Shown here piece after piece: positions 9,026-18,486 of a stretch of 64,000 bases of DNA. The position numbers and the translations under genes are program-made. This stretch comes from Methanohalophilus mahii DSM 5219 (lineage in GTDB: Archaea > Halobacteriota > Methanosarcinia > Methanosarcinales > Methanosarcinaceae): the NCBI RefSeq assembly GCF_000025865.1, contig NC_014002.1:1-64000 (forward strand), in the 5' to 3' direction. How positions within the stretch are numbered: the first letter of the stretch is position 1; each line of letters starts with the position of its first letter. The notes beneath the pieces are model-generated. The model did not search any database. It was not told the DNA's origin and saw nothing but the letters and a program-made list of their open reading frames with translations.

Positions 9026-10048
9026 ATGACAGAACTGATTTTCGATGATATCGGCAGTTTCCCTCTTCAGGGAGGAATAAGTGCAGAGTGGTTAAGAGAA
9101 GCAATACCCGCACACGAACCTGCGGCTTTTGATGTCATCAGATCCACATTCCGGCAAAAACTGGATGCCGGTGTGGACGTTGCAACCTATCCTCAGTTTC
9201 AGGATATGAATAAGCAATTCCTTTCAATTCTCAATGATCCTGAATGCATAGAGGGTCCCTTTGACGTAAAGACAAGTTGTGCGAAGATTGTTGAACTTGA
9301 AGCAATCGAAAAAGCTGCAGAAGAGTATCAAACGGAAACCGGTATAAAACCCAATGTCCGTGTTTGTGTGACAGGGCCACTTGAATTATATTTGCAGGAA
9401 TTCGGTGGAACTTCCTATGATGATATACTGGAACTTTTTGGACAAAGCATTGACAAATTTGTGACCAATGCAATCGATAACGCCTCCAATTTCAATGTGC
9501 ATACCGTATCCATTGATGAGCCCAGTATTGGTATCAACCCTCAGGTTATGTTTGATGATGATGAAATTATAAATGCACTGGAAAAAGCCTCTGCAACCGC
9601 TTCCCGCAAGGGAGTAGACGTAGAGATCCATCTGCACTCCCCGCTGTACTACGAACTCCCCTGTCGTACATCAGGTATCAATGTAATTGGTGTGGAATCA
9701 GCAGCCAACCCCACCTATCTGGAACTTATTGATAAAAATGTGCTCGAGGAAACGGATTCTTTCCTCAGGGCCGGTGTGGCACGAACTGATATTTTCAATC
9801 TTGTAGCCATTCTCAATGAAAAATATTCAACCAATGCCTGGCAGAAGCCTGAAATGCTTCAGGAACTGGTAACTGATATGGAAACTCCCTCTACCATACT
9901 CAAGCGTCTGGAACATGCTTATGGAATATTCGGGGACCGGGTCAAATATGTCGGGCCTGATTGTGGTCTGGGTTCCTGGCCGACCCCGGAAATAGCTTCC
10001 ACCCTGCTTGGTAATGTAGCAGAGGCTCTTGATACTTTCAGGAATTGA
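9026..10048 (+). CDS. Core methionine synthase-like protein (MetE C-terminal domain family)
   Basis: A 340-residue single-barrel relative of cobalamin-independent methionine synthase. Short archaeal forms take the methyl group from corrinoids or corrinoid proteins instead of methyltetrahydrofolate. Recognisable stretches are DDIGSFPL, TYPQFQDMNKQF, VTGPLELYL, SIDEPSIG and GPDCGLGSWP. The usual zinc ligands His-x-Cys are replaced by His-x-His (IHLHSPL); a Glu (GVES) and the distal Cys (GPDCG) are retained. ATG 9026 is chosen over TTG 9017. The last 11 bases overlap the convergent SpoIIM-type gene. Confidence 0.78.
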   Translation: MTELIFDDIGSFPLQGGISAEWLREAIPAHEPAAFDVIRSTFRQKLDAGVDVATYPQFQDMNKQFLSILNDPECIEGPFDVKTSCAKIVELEAIEKAAEEYQTETGIKPNVRVCVTGPLELYLQEFGGTSYDDILELFGQSIDKFVTNAIDNASNFNVHTVSIDEPSIGINPQVMFDDDEIINALEKASATASRKGVDVEIHLHSPLYYELPCRTSGINVIGVESAANPTYLELIDKNVLEETDSFLRAGVARTDIFNLVAILNEKYSTNAWQKPEMLQELVTDMETPSTILKRLEHAYGIFGDRVKYVGPDCGLGSWPTPEIASTLLGNVAEALDTFRN

Positions 10049-11039
10049 GTAATGAGGATACAAAAGGTTCCACTATTGAAAGGGCCCATGTAATTATGCT
10101 GGGTGTAATCTCCGTCTCTATGAAAGCGGTTATCAGCAGCAATAGTACAAAGAATAAGTAAATCTTCCAGAATAAGGGAGAAAACAGGATTGTACCTGTA
10201 TTCCTTTCTTCTGTTGCTATATCGGCCTGCAGGTCTGCTATATTATCGGAGACGAAAAGATTTTTGTCCCTTACAAGCCGGCAGTTGGAGTCTGCAATTG
10301 CATACCCTATAGAAGTACTTAAAAGGATTACTGGAATTTCGATTATCCCATGGGGTAGGATTGCGGATATGAAAAAAGTAATATTATAGATAATTCCACC
10401 CACAATTCCATTGATTCCGGCCAGATGGTAACCCGTAAAAGCCCCGTTGAATAAGTGGAAAGCAAAAAGCATTCCCAGAATGGCCCCGTTGGCTGCTGCT
10501 ACGAGCAGGGGAACTGAAAATGGGACTATTGCGGTAAGTAGCTGGAAATGATACCTGCTGTAGCCTGTATAGTTCCATACTAAATTTTCTGCTTTTTGGG
10601 TATTAATGGACTTGAATCCAAAAAAACGCTCAGCAGGCCACTCAAGTACCCTGTAGATCGGATAGAGTGCTTTTTCCATTGCAATGGAGATTTTTGCATA
10701 ATTGTGATGATGCCTGCGGGATGTGATATCCTTCAACAGGAAGCGGTTGAAATAGACAAAAAGCGCAGTACCTGCCGAAGCGGTAAGGGCAGCCAGGCTG
10801 TTAAAAAGGAAGATGGACCAGGCAATTCCCACATATCCTGCACCCCGCTGGACTTTTGAAGTTGCGGCAGAGGTGGTCCTCTCAATAGTCTCATTTATAA
10901 TTACAGGTTCTGCCAGGGCCGTCATGATTGCATAAGTTGCCAGTGCCAGTAAGGCTGTCAATGTGGCTGAATAGGTAAATATTTTCAGACACCACAGAAA
11001 AGCAGACCATTTTATCAGGAAATTTGGTTTGGATGACAT
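10038..11039 (-). CDS. SpoIIM/DUF95-type integral membrane protein
   Basis: A 333-residue protein with about six membrane helices and the DUF95 signature LPHGIIEIPVILLSTSIGYAIA near residues 225-247. The family includes Bacillus SpoIIM and many archaeal proteins of unknown role. An N-terminal extension with two helices (about 18-40 and 75-95) precedes the conserved domain. It overlaps the end of the MetE-like gene and is divergent from the KaiC-like gene. Confidence 0.75.
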   Translation of the reverse strand: MSSKPNFLIKWSAFLWCLKIFTYSATLTALLALATYAIMTALAEPVIINETIERTTSAATSKVQRGAGYVGIAWSIFLFNSLAALTASAGTALFVYFNRFLLKDITSRRHHHNYAKISIAMEKALYPIYRVLEWPAERFFGFKSINTQKAENLVWNYTGYSRYHFQLLTAIVPFSVPLLVAAANGAILGMLFAFHLFNGAFTGYHLAGINGIVGGIIYNITFFISAILPHGIIEIPVILLSTSIGYAIADSNCRLVRDKNLFVSDNIADLQADIATEERNTGTILFSPLFWKIYLFFVLLLLITAFIETEITPSIITWALSIVEPFVSSLLNS

Positions 11040-11094
11040 GTTCCGACCATTTTGGACGATGTTAACTATAACTTTAATATACCTATGAAGTATA

Positions 11095-11114
11095 ATATTA
11101 ATTTAGGTTAATAT
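11095..11114. repeat. Inverted repeat in the SpoIIM/KaiC-like divergent promoter region
   Basis: ATATTAA (11095-11101) and TTAATAT (11108-11114) flank TTTAGG. The element is AT-rich and lies among TATA-like sequences between divergent genes, so it may be an operator or simply promoter composition. Confidence 0.3.
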
Positions 11115-11174
11115 AACATAATGTGTGCATTGAAGACCTAGAAGCTTTATTGCATATATTATTTGAGGGTAGTG

Positions 11175-11912
11175 ATGAAGGCAGAGACTGGAATTGAAGG
11201 ACTTGATGAACTGATAGGAGGAGGTTTGCCACAGGGGCGGGTCTATCTATTGAATGGCTCCCCGGGAAGTGGTAAAACTACCTTTGGTATGCAGTACCTG
11301 ATACATGGGGTGTCTTTCGGGGATGCTGGTCTCTATGTCACATTGATGCAGAATTCCGAACATATTATAGCCGACATTTCTACTTACTCCCTCAACCTGT
11401 CGGCCCTGATGAAAATGAAAAAAATATTCTTTGCAGATCTGGGTCCGGAGATGGAATATGGGTACATGGATGAATTAAAGGAAGTCATAAATCCAGAATC
11501 CAACATGAATCCCTATCCTGTGGAAGGAGAACCTCCCTCTGCTTCAACTGTTTTCAAGGAAATAGCTGCGCATGTAGCGGTCAATGATATCAAAAGGGTT
11601 GTAGTGGATCCTCTCTCATCCATACGTTTTTCCAACCAGGACAAATGTCTGGAAAAAATGGAAATGGCACGGTTTTTACGCAATCTACAGGCACTGGGTT
11701 GCACAACTCTTCTTATAGATGATCAACCCATTCCTGTAAGTGTATCTTCCGAGCATTTCGCTGCCGATGGTGTGATATTGTTCCATAACCCGGCTTCAGA
11801 TGATGAAGATCGCTCTCTCCAGATCATAAAAATGAGAGGTGTGCCTCATCCCGTATCCAGACAGGCTTTCCGGTTTGGGGAAAAAGGCATTGAAGTACTC
11901 GGCAGAAGATAA
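11175..11912 (+). CDS. KaiC-like RecA-superfamily ATPase, single domain
   Basis: A 245-residue ATPase with one RecA-like KaiC domain. Walker A is GSPGSGKTT (near residues 28-36) following TGIEGLDELIGGGLPQG, and Walker B is in KRVVVDPLSS. Single-domain archaeal KaiC homologues usually act in signalling and are unrelated to circadian timing; the partner is unknown here. ATG 11175 is preferred, with GAGGGT six bases upstream, over the TTG at 11163. The stop abuts the stop of the convergent SelB-like gene (11912/11913). Confidence 0.82.
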   Translation: MKAETGIEGLDELIGGGLPQGRVYLLNGSPGSGKTTFGMQYLIHGVSFGDAGLYVTLMQNSEHIIADISTYSLNLSALMKMKKIFFADLGPEMEYGYMDELKEVINPESNMNPYPVEGEPPSASTVFKEIAAHVAVNDIKRVVVDPLSSIRFSNQDKCLEKMEMARFLRNLQALGCTTLLIDDQPIPVSVSSEHFAADGVILFHNPASDDEDRSLQIIKMRGVPHPVSRQAFRFGEKGIEVLGRR

Positions 11913-12953
11913 TTACTCTTTAACAAAGCCGTAACCTGTAAACCGCTGTTTTGCATCCAGGTTCGTGATTATGAACCTGTCCTGCTGCCTGTAGGCTATT
12001 TCGTGGGAGCCATTCAAATGAAGTGTGCATTGCTGACTGGCATTTACCTGCTCGGCTTCCTTTCCATCAATCTCGATCTTCTCAATACGCATGGGCGATG
12101 ACTGCAGGCCTGTGAAGATATGAGGTACATCGGATAGCTTGAGAGGAGAAGCAAAGGAGGAAAGGGTACATTCCAGTACTAGGGATTCAGCAACCTCTTC
12201 CTTTTCAGAAATAATGAAACCCCTTTCAATATCCTTTGACTGGACACCCTTAAGGGCAAGGCCGACCCTGGCACCCGCAGGAGCACTTTTTACATCTTCG
12301 TCATGCATCTGGATAGACCTTACTTCCAGGGGTTTGTCTGCAGGATAGGCTGTCAGTTTTTCTTTTGCATTCACCGTACCCTGTTTCACAATTCCCAGTA
12401 CCACACAGCCAATTCCCGTGACATTGAAGGATTGGTCAACGATTATGCGAACGGGTTTATCGTTGAGTTCTTCATATTCAGAATTGACCTGCTCGTCAAG
12501 TTCAAAGATCTTTTCCTTGATCTCATCCAGCCCTTCGAAGGACTCGGTGGACAGGTTTACAAATTCCCAGTTTGCCAGGGTAGTCGGGGACAGGATTTTC
12601 TGTAAGTTTTTCTGCAGCTCTTCCTGGGCGTAAGGGTATGAGGTATCAGCTTTGGTGAGCACCACAATCCCGTGTTTGTACTGCATCAGGTCCAGGGCCA
12701 TGATACATTCCCCGGCAAAGGCATCAGGGCCTTCCGGTGGAATGCAGAGCAGGGCTATGTCGGAAAGTTGCAGGGCAGTGACAAGGGGTTTGACGGATTT
12801 GGGGTAACCGTTGGCATCGATTGTTGTCATCACCACATCGTTCTTGGCATAATCATACATGGTGATATCTGCAGCTGTGCTTTTTTTACCCAGTTTTGCT
12901 GCCAGGGAAGTCCTGCCGCTTCCCTCACTTCCGATAATTGCTATTTTAGTCAT
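11913..12953 (-). CDS. SelB-like translational GTPase paralogue (EF-Tu domain 2 protein)
   Basis: A 346-residue relative of archaeal SelB/EF-Tu, seen in methanogens annotated as EF-Tu/IF-2/RF-3 family GTPases. The P-loop is GSEGSGRTS, with Arg in place of the canonical Lys; the DxxG equivalent may be DANG, and the base-specificity motif is TKAD. A domain-2-like beta barrel follows (about 165-250), then a third barrel. No selenoprotein gene is visible, so a selenocysteine role is not implied. It lies 47 bases after the RNA ligase and may be the last gene of the CBS operon. Confidence 0.7.
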   Translation of the reverse strand: MTKIAIIGSEGSGRTSLAAKLGKKSTAADITMYDYAKNDVVMTTIDANGYPKSVKPLVTALQLSDIALLCIPPEGPDAFAGECIMALDLMQYKHGIVVLTKADTSYPYAQEELQKNLQKILSPTTLANWEFVNLSTESFEGLDEIKEKIFELDEQVNSEYEELNDKPVRIIVDQSFNVTGIGCVVLGIVKQGTVNAKEKLTAYPADKPLEVRSIQMHDEDVKSAPAGARVGLALKGVQSKDIERGFIISEKEEVAESLVLECTLSSFASPLKLSDVPHIFTGLQSSPMRIEKIEIDGKEAEQVNASQQCTLHLNGSHEIAYRQQDRFIITNLDAKQRFTGYGFVKE

Positions 12954-13000
12954 TGTTACACCTATGCACTAACAGGTGTTTGGTGCATAAATGTGTTACT

Positions 13001-14167
13001 TCACCACAGGTTGCCTTCCCACATTGATTCGGTCTTGTCGGTGGTACTCTGGTTGAGTTTTTGTAGGTTTACCATAAGTTCTCCTCCTGAATATCCAACC
13101 CGGTCAAAAATAGCATCTATGCCAAGTCGTCGGAAATATTCCTCAAATTCCTGCAGGGTTTGTGGATTCTGGAAACGCAATGTAACCTCATCATAGAGTT
13201 TTTCACCGTTGCCAACCCTTCGAACAGAATCGGCCATAGGAGAGAGGATGCTTTTGCCAAGCCTTAAGCACCGTTTCTCCATTGTGTCTTCATCCTCATC
13301 CCATTCCACGGTCTGGAAACCTTCCCTGACTACCCTGGAATACAGATAATCCCGCCCCACTTCATTATAGAACTTGAAAGCATGTTCAAGGTCGGCGCAA
13401 TTACTCTCTGAACATGTATATTTGATAGGTGACAGATCCATATCCAAATCCTTGATGACCACCCCTTCATGTCCCATATCCCCCAGTTTTTTTATGATGG
13501 ACATGATCTTTTCAGCAGCCTCTTTCCTTGCAAACTCTCCCAGGAAAGGAACCTGCTTAAAACCAAAGGATGCGGCCAGTTTTCTTCTTTGTATGACCGG
13601 CAGGGGCTGTCCAGTCTTTTTGTGGCGTATATCGAAGACGAAAAAATCCAGTGTCTGTGTATCGTAGACCTTTTTGGAGACATAAGGATTCTCGGGGCCT
13701 GCCATTTCCCCGTGCACTACAAGATCAGGATATTGTCTGAAAAAGGAGGGGTCTAAAAGATAATTGACTTTTTCTGTGGAATAGGGACAGACATGCCCAC
13801 TGCGTGTAAAAGCGATAAGTTTCCCTGCGTTTTCAATTACACGGACATTATAGCCGTTCATCTTTTCTTCGACTATGAGTTTATCAATTTCTGAAAAATG
13901 GTTATTTATGGAAGGCTCAAGCAGCATTGCGCGCTGTATTTTCGGGAAACCCAGGATTAAATCCAGTTCTCCATCGCGTTTTTGCAGGAGGACACTTCCT
14001 CTTTCTATACCCGAGACGGAGGTTTCAAACCTGAACAAATTCTTGTACTTTCCCCAGTTTCTTGACAGGAGTCTTTTTTCAAGTAGTCTTTCCAGTCTGG
14101 AGACTGACAGCCCTAAAAAGCGGGCTGTCTTTTCCATATCAAGTTCTGGTTTCTCCGAACCTTTCAT
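13001..14167 (-). CDS. ATP-dependent RNA ligase, archaeal Rnl3 type
   Basis: Covalent nucleotidyltransferase of the Pab1020/MthRnl family, homodimeric ligases able to join or circularise single-stranded RNA. Motif I is EEKMNGYNVR with nucleophile Lys102; motif III is around FFVFDI, motif IV EGVVIKD and motif V near IKYT. The 388-residue length fits, including the N-terminal helical part and C-terminal dimerisation domain. It starts nine bases after the last CBS gene, whose final codons supply its GAAGG ribosome binding site, so the two are almost surely co-translated. Confidence 0.88.
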   Translation of the reverse strand: MKGSEKPELDMEKTARFLGLSVSRLERLLEKRLLSRNWGKYKNLFRFETSVSGIERGSVLLQKRDGELDLILGFPKIQRAMLLEPSINNHFSEIDKLIVEEKMNGYNVRVIENAGKLIAFTRSGHVCPYSTEKVNYLLDPSFFRQYPDLVVHGEMAGPENPYVSKKVYDTQTLDFFVFDIRHKKTGQPLPVIQRRKLAASFGFKQVPFLGEFARKEAAEKIMSIIKKLGDMGHEGVVIKDLDMDLSPIKYTCSESNCADLEHAFKFYNEVGRDYLYSRVVREGFQTVEWDEDEDTMEKRCLRLGKSILSPMADSVRRVGNGEKLYDEVTLRFQNPQTLQEFEEYFRRLGIDAIFDRVGYSGGELMVNLQKLNQSTTDKTESMWEGNLW

Positions 14168-14176
14168 TCTTTGCCT

Positions 14177-14953
14177 TCATTTTGCCAGGGTATCAACAAG
14201 GGTGCGCCGGGTGATAAAGCCTGTGAACTCCTCCTCCAGGTTGAGTACCGGTACTCCGCCTATATTGTTCTCGAGCATCATATCAACCACCTCGGCAACA
14301 GGTGTGTTGGTGTAGGCGGTCTTGGTACCCATTTTCATTATATCCTCTACAATCAGGTTCTTGATCCTGGCATCCTGCTGGTTTCCGGATACAAGTTCAC
14401 GGAAGGCTTTCATCGCTTTGGCAATGTCCTGTTCGGTAATTATGCCCTGCAGTTCACCGCTATCCATTACAGGGAACCTTCCCATATTGTTCTCGAGTAT
14501 TATATGCCTTACATGGCTGACCCTGTCGGCTGGATTGACGACTACCGGGTCCTTTATCATCATTTCACCGGCAAAACCATCAAAATAGAGGTTTTGAAGG
14601 ATTTCCTGGGGAGTAACCCAGCCCATTATATCCTCGTTATCGGTGACTATCAGAACCCCGCCTTTCTTTTTCATCAGGGTAATGGCATCATCAATATCGG
14701 TGTCTGGCAGAATTTTCACGAAATTATCCGATACAGCAGTGGCCACATGAAGGGAAGAGGCAGGTTTGGCCCCCTTCTTGCGGGTTCCCAGTTCTTTGGT
14801 AAGATTCCTCATTGTCAGGACACCTACAAGCTGACCACTGTGAGTAACCAGCAGCCTTCTTGTATCGTTCTTTTCCATTATGTCCAGTGCATGAGAAATA
14901 GTGTCTGCTTTATCTACGCTTATTGGTTGTATCATTATGTCCTTTACCTGCAT
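14177..14953 (-). CDS. Four-CBS-domain protein (CBS array gene 5)
   Basis: A 258-residue protein made entirely of four CBS motifs, beginning at [24 protein letters not shown] and [11 protein letters not shown] pairs (Bateman modules) bind adenosine nucleotides or SAM and regulate partners; no catalytic domain is attached. ATG 14953 is chosen because AGGAG lies nine bases before it, whereas the ATG at 14962 touches that site. It is directly followed by the RNA ligase, its best candidate partner by context. Confidence 0.88.
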   Translation of the reverse strand: MQVKDIMIQPISVDKADTISHALDIMEKNDTRRLLVTHSGQLVGVLTMRNLTKELGTRKKGAKPASSLHVATAVSDNFVKILPDTDIDDAITLMKKKGGVLIVTDNEDIMGWVTPQEILQNLYFDGFAGEMMIKDPVVVNPADRVSHVRHIILENNMGRFPVMDSGELQGIITEQDIAKAMKAFRELVSGNQQDARIKNLIVEDIMKMGTKTAYTNTPVAEVVDMMLENNIGGVPVLNLEEEFTGFITRRTLVDTLAK

Positions 14954-14981
14954 AATAAACATCTCCTGGGAATTTACCTGC

Positions 14982-15821
14982 TCAAGCAGCCCTTATTATA
15001 TCGATTCTGCTCAAGATTCCTACTATCTTTCCTTCCTTTTCGACAGGAAGGCCTGTACGATTGTTTTCTACCATTACTTTGGCCGCATCTGAGAGGTTAT
15101 CTTCGATATTTACAACCCCGTCAAGTTCGACCATTATATCCTCTGCTACCAGAGGTACGTCTTTTACATACCTGTATGTTTTTTCGCCTCCCTGGGTGGG
15201 TTTACGTGCCATTTTAATATTCTTTGACTGCATTTTACCTTCATTGTCCTCCATGGCACTGAGAGCAATATCCCGCGTAGAGATCATACCGACTGTGTCC
15301 CCCATATCGTTAATCACTATTACTTTGCTGACCCTGTGCTTTTCCATTTCATCGATTACATGGTTGATTGTATGATGGCGGTGCACCTCCACAGCGTCAT
15401 CGGTAAGCACTTCGGAAATTTTAGTTGTTAGGGCTCTATCCGCTACATAACGGACTATATCCCCGATTGTTACGATTCCCTGAAGCTTGTTCTTGAACAC
15501 CGGCAGGTTGTTGATCTGATTTTCCAGCATCAGGTTAATGGCCTGGGATACGGATGCATCGGGATAAATAGTGATAATCGGTTCTGCGGTCATCACCATT
15601 TTTGCCGGGATCTTATCGATGGGGCGCCGCCTCCACATTGGTTCTGCCTGTGCAAGGCGGCTGCTAATATCACTTTTTGTGACAATTCCCTTTATTTCGT
15701 CCTCTTCAACAACTATCAAAGTACTGATCTTGTGACGAAACATCAGCTTCCTTGCGTGTGATACAGGTTCCTCTGTTCCAATCACATAGACCGGAGCACT
15801 CATTATATCCGATACATTCAT
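14982..15821 (-). CDS. Four-CBS-domain protein (CBS array gene 4)
   Basis: A 279-residue protein with four CBS motifs starting at [24 protein letters not shown] and AEDIMVEL. Between motifs 3 and 4 is a basic linker of about 30 residues (around [19 protein letters not shown]) that could contact nucleic acid or a partner, an inference only. GGAGGATAGG precedes ATG 15821. It is 28 bases upstream of the next CBS gene. Confidence 0.88.
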   Translation of the reverse strand: MNVSDIMSAPVYVIGTEEPVSHARKLMFRHKISTLIVVEEDEIKGIVTKSDISSRLAQAEPMWRRRPIDKIPAKMVMTAEPIITIYPDASVSQAINLMLENQINNLPVFKNKLQGIVTIGDIVRYVADRALTTKISEVLTDDAVEVHRHHTINHVIDEMEKHRVSKVIVINDMGDTVGMISTRDIALSAMEDNEGKMQSKNIKMARKPTQGGEKTYRYVKDVPLVAEDIMVELDGVVNIEDNLSDAAKVMVENNRTGLPVEKEGKIVGILSRIDIIRAA

Positions 15822-15844
15822 TTTCCTATCCTCCGTAAGAAATT

Positions 15845-16813
15845 TTATTGTTTGTCTGCCAGTGCAAGCAGGATATCCCTTTCTGTCAGGATTCCCTCCA
15901 GATTACCATCTTTTATTATAGGAAGACATCCTATGCTTTTTTCAAGCATAATTTCTGCTGCTTCCCCGAGATCAGCATCCGGTATTGTCCAAATAAGATC
16001 ATTATGCAAGAGAGAGCTAATCGGGCTGTCGAAAGCCTCATGGACGTTACCCGTGGTGAGTTTTTCAAAAGCTTCCCCGGTTCCCAGATAACTGAGAATG
16101 TCGGAAGATGTAACAACTCCCACAAGTATATTATCCCTGACAATAGGAACTCTTTTGAACTTATTCTCAATCATTGTCCTGGCAACATCCCAGATTGAAG
16201 TTGCTGCATCCGCAGTTTTGACATTTCTGGTCTGCCATTTTTCGACCTTTTTCCCGGTCAGTACTCCTCTTATAAAGGTAAGGAAATCCCTTTCTGTGCA
16301 GATTGCTTCCAGATGACCATCATTGTCCACTACAGGGATGCAGCCGATCTGTTTGTCTATCATCAACTCGAAGGCCTTTTCAATATGTGCATCGTTGCGC
16401 AGACTGTGGACTTCATGTTCCATTATGTAGCGCACCTGTGCATTTATAGCTGAAAGCAGGTTACCTTTGAATTTTTTCTCCACGAAAAGGCTTCTTTCTC
16501 CTCCACCCAGTAGGTCCATTATATCCACTGAAGTGATTATACCTTCAAGTTTTGATGTCCCTGCATTGACAATAGGCATATGCTTGAAATGCATCTTGCT
16601 CATTTTTTTAATGACATCTATTATGGGAGTAGTGGGGTTTGCGGAAATAACATCTTTTGTTGCAACAGCCATCATACTTCCCTCATGTTCGGCTATACGA
16701 GCCTTGAAATTAACATTTCCCCTGTCCATTATACTCTCCATGCTGTAGGCCTTTGGATCCTTGCTGATATCTGTCCCTCCTGGGTTACCGGTATTTTTTT
16801 GTCTGGAACTCAT
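15845..16813 (-). CDS. Four-CBS-domain protein (CBS array gene 3)
   Basis: A 322-residue protein with a charged N-terminal tail of about 50 residues and four CBS motifs (starting near [24 protein letters not shown] and ISSLLHND). The frame opens at GTG 16855, but ATG 16813 has GAGG five bases upstream and is preferred. Spacing to the next CBS gene is 23 bases. Confidence 0.86.
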   Translation of the reverse strand: MSSRQKNTGNPGGTDISKDPKAYSMESIMDRGNVNFKARIAEHEGSMMAVATKDVISANPTTPIIDVIKKMSKMHFKHMPIVNAGTSKLEGIITSVDIMDLLGGGERSLFVEKKFKGNLLSAINAQVRYIMEHEVHSLRNDAHIEKAFELMIDKQIGCIPVVDNDGHLEAICTERDFLTFIRGVLTGKKVEKWQTRNVKTADAATSIWDVARTMIENKFKRVPIVRDNILVGVVTSSDILSYLGTGEAFEKLTTGNVHEAFDSPISSLLHNDLIWTIPDADLGEAAEIMLEKSIGCLPIIKDGNLEGILTERDILLALADKQ

Positions 16814-16901
16814 TTTATCCTCTTTTTGAGTACGTGTTTTATCCTTTGAATTCACCTATACCACCCGGTATAATGTGTTGTATCATCACTACAAAGCCTA
16901 C

Positions 16902-17654
16902 TTATTCGGTATAGGCCCTGAGCAGGTCACTTCTGTCCACAATGCCTACGGGTTTGTCTTCCACATCCACTGTTAATCTGCCGACATCATAATGCAGGAC
17001 CTTTTCGGTACATTCTTTCACGGATGTATCCTGTTTGATGCTGTAGGCAGGGGTTGACATTACTTTCTCAACTGGCTGGTTGTGAGTGCTGCCGTCTTTT
17101 TCCCTTACACCGATACGTGCAAACCCTGATTTTATCAGGTCTCTCCTGGTAATCATGCCCATCAGTTTACCTTTCTTTGAGACCACCGGCAGGCCTGTAT
17201 AATCATTTTCAAGCATGGCAGACCAGATTTCCCCGATGTTATCTGTTGGTTTGCATGTGGTGGGCGGAGAGGTCATGATCTCCCTGACAGGTTTTGATAA
17301 ATCCCTATTCACCATTTTGCCAAGAAGATCGGTATTGCTTACAATTCCTACCAGGTTTTGTTCAATGGAACTTTTAACTACAGGACATCTTTCAAGTTTT
17401 GCTTCCAGTAGCAAGGAAGCGGCCTTGTAAATATCAGTCTCGGGTGTTATCTGTGGGACCGAGTTTACAAAACCGGCAACAGTGACATTTGATTTTGTGG
17501 ATGCCACTTTCAAAATATCCTTATCAGTGATCATTCCCGAAACCTTCCCATTGTCGTTCACAACAGGAATTCCCCTTAGAAAATGATCTCTCATCAACTG
17601 GCGAGCATGGGTCACAGTGTCACTTTCGTGCAGATACACTGCGTCCCCTGACAT
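16902..17654 (-). CDS. Four-CBS-domain protein (CBS array gene 2)
   Basis: A 250-residue protein with four CBS motifs (MSGDAVYL, VAGFVNSV, VREIMTSP, VEKVMSTP). ATG 17654 falls inside the first CBS motif: the upstream in-frame residues INET before MSGD resemble the normal V-x-D-I-M entry. The true start may therefore be a non-ATG codon upstream; the frame stays open back to the TAA that ends the preceding gene. AAAGGGGGA at about 17686-17694 is a plausible ribosome binding site for such a start. Confidence 0.82.
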   Translation of the reverse strand: MSGDAVYLHESDTVTHARQLMRDHFLRGIPVVNDNGKVSGMITDKDILKVASTKSNVTVAGFVNSVPQITPETDIYKAASLLLEAKLERCPVVKSSIEQNLVGIVSNTDLLGKMVNRDLSKPVREIMTSPPTTCKPTDNIGEIWSAMLENDYTGLPVVSKKGKLMGMITRRDLIKSGFARIGVREKDGSTHNQPVEKVMSTPAYSIKQDTSVKECTEKVLHYDVGRLTVDVEDKPVGIVDRSDLLRAYTE

Positions 17655-17714
17655 AGTTTCATTTATCTGCGTGCAAAAATCCCCCTTTATTTGCGGCGTT
17701 GGTTTGATGGTTTT

Positions 17715-18317
17715 TTAGTCGTAGTATCCTTCTTCTTCCCTGCAGTCTTCACAGAGAGCCAGCCCGTTTACGCTTGTGAGTTCATCCACATACGAACCAC
17801 AACGCTGGCAGATTCCTCTTTCCAGATAGCTCTCTTCAGGAATCCCTGTTTCCCGGTTCATTTCAATGAGGTTCTCTAAAATAGTGTTAAGACCCGGAGA
17901 AATTGTAAGGATGTCCCTATCTGTAATAATACCAACAATATCTTCCCCCTTATTGACTGCAAGTCTACGTATATTCGACTTTACCATCAGCCTGGATGCT
18001 TCTATAACGTTAGTAGAAGCCTCTACCATTATAATAGGAGATGACATGGTCTCTGTTGCCGGGACAGAGCTGGGTGTTAGGTCCTGCTTTACCACCTTGC
18101 CGACAATATCACGCTCTGTGATTATGCCAATGGGTTTACTTTCCCTGCTTATTATGACGCTGCCGGTGCCTTTTGCCATCATTTCCCTGGCAACCTCAAA
18201 AACGTTGCAGGTAGCATCTAAGCTCACAACATTGCGGGACATAAGGTCCCCAACGGGTATTTGACTCTCGATTCCCCCATAAGATGAGTCTTCGCTGTTA
18301 TGCTCCTGCACGACCAT
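17715..18317 (-). CDS. Two-CBS-domain protein with C-terminal zinc ribbon (CBS array gene 1)
   Basis: A 200-residue protein with two CBS motifs (VGDLMSRN, ATETMSSP) and a C-terminal zinc ribbon with CQRC and CEDC pairs near residues 168-192. CBS plus zinc-ribbon proteins are common in archaea, and the ribbon could bind protein or nucleic acid. GGAGTG lies before ATG 18317 and a TATA box further upstream, so this is the first gene of the CBS/RNA ligase unit. Its frame continues past a single TAA into the next CBS gene. Confidence 0.88.
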   Translation of the reverse strand: MVVQEHNSEDSSYGGIESQIPVGDLMSRNVVSLDATCNVFEVAREMMAKGTGSVIISRESKPIGIITERDIVGKVVKQDLTPSSVPATETMSSPIIMVEASTNVIEASRLMVKSNIRRLAVNKGEDIVGIITDRDILTISPGLNTILENLIEMNRETGIPEESYLERGICQRCGSYVDELTSVNGLALCEDCREEEGYYD

Positions 18318-18350
18318 TGGATCACACTCCTATATAGAATATTTCTGTTT

Positions 18351-18365
18351 ATGCCTTATATAGAT
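18351..18365 (-). promoter_or_regulatory. Promoter of the CBS/RNA-ligase operon
   Basis: On the minus strand ATCTATATAAGGCAT is a strong TATA box with initiation expected near 18334, leaving a leader of about 17 bases that holds the GGAGTG ribosome binding site. Confidence 0.6.
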
Positions 18366-18486
18366 GTTCATTTTGCATTCGAAAGAAATTCATCTGGAAT
18401 ATGTTGGAGTGTTAAATATGAAAATAAATATGCATGAAGGAGAATGTTGCCAAATATTATTTATAGGCCTTTGATGCAGGCAAAAA

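Noticed and set aside
14171-15217. Open frame of 348 codons antisense to two CBS genes
   Set aside because: It lies opposite two CBS genes with clear domains and ribosome binding sites; its translation is rich in His, Tyr and Cys with no recognisable domain, as expected for a shadow frame.
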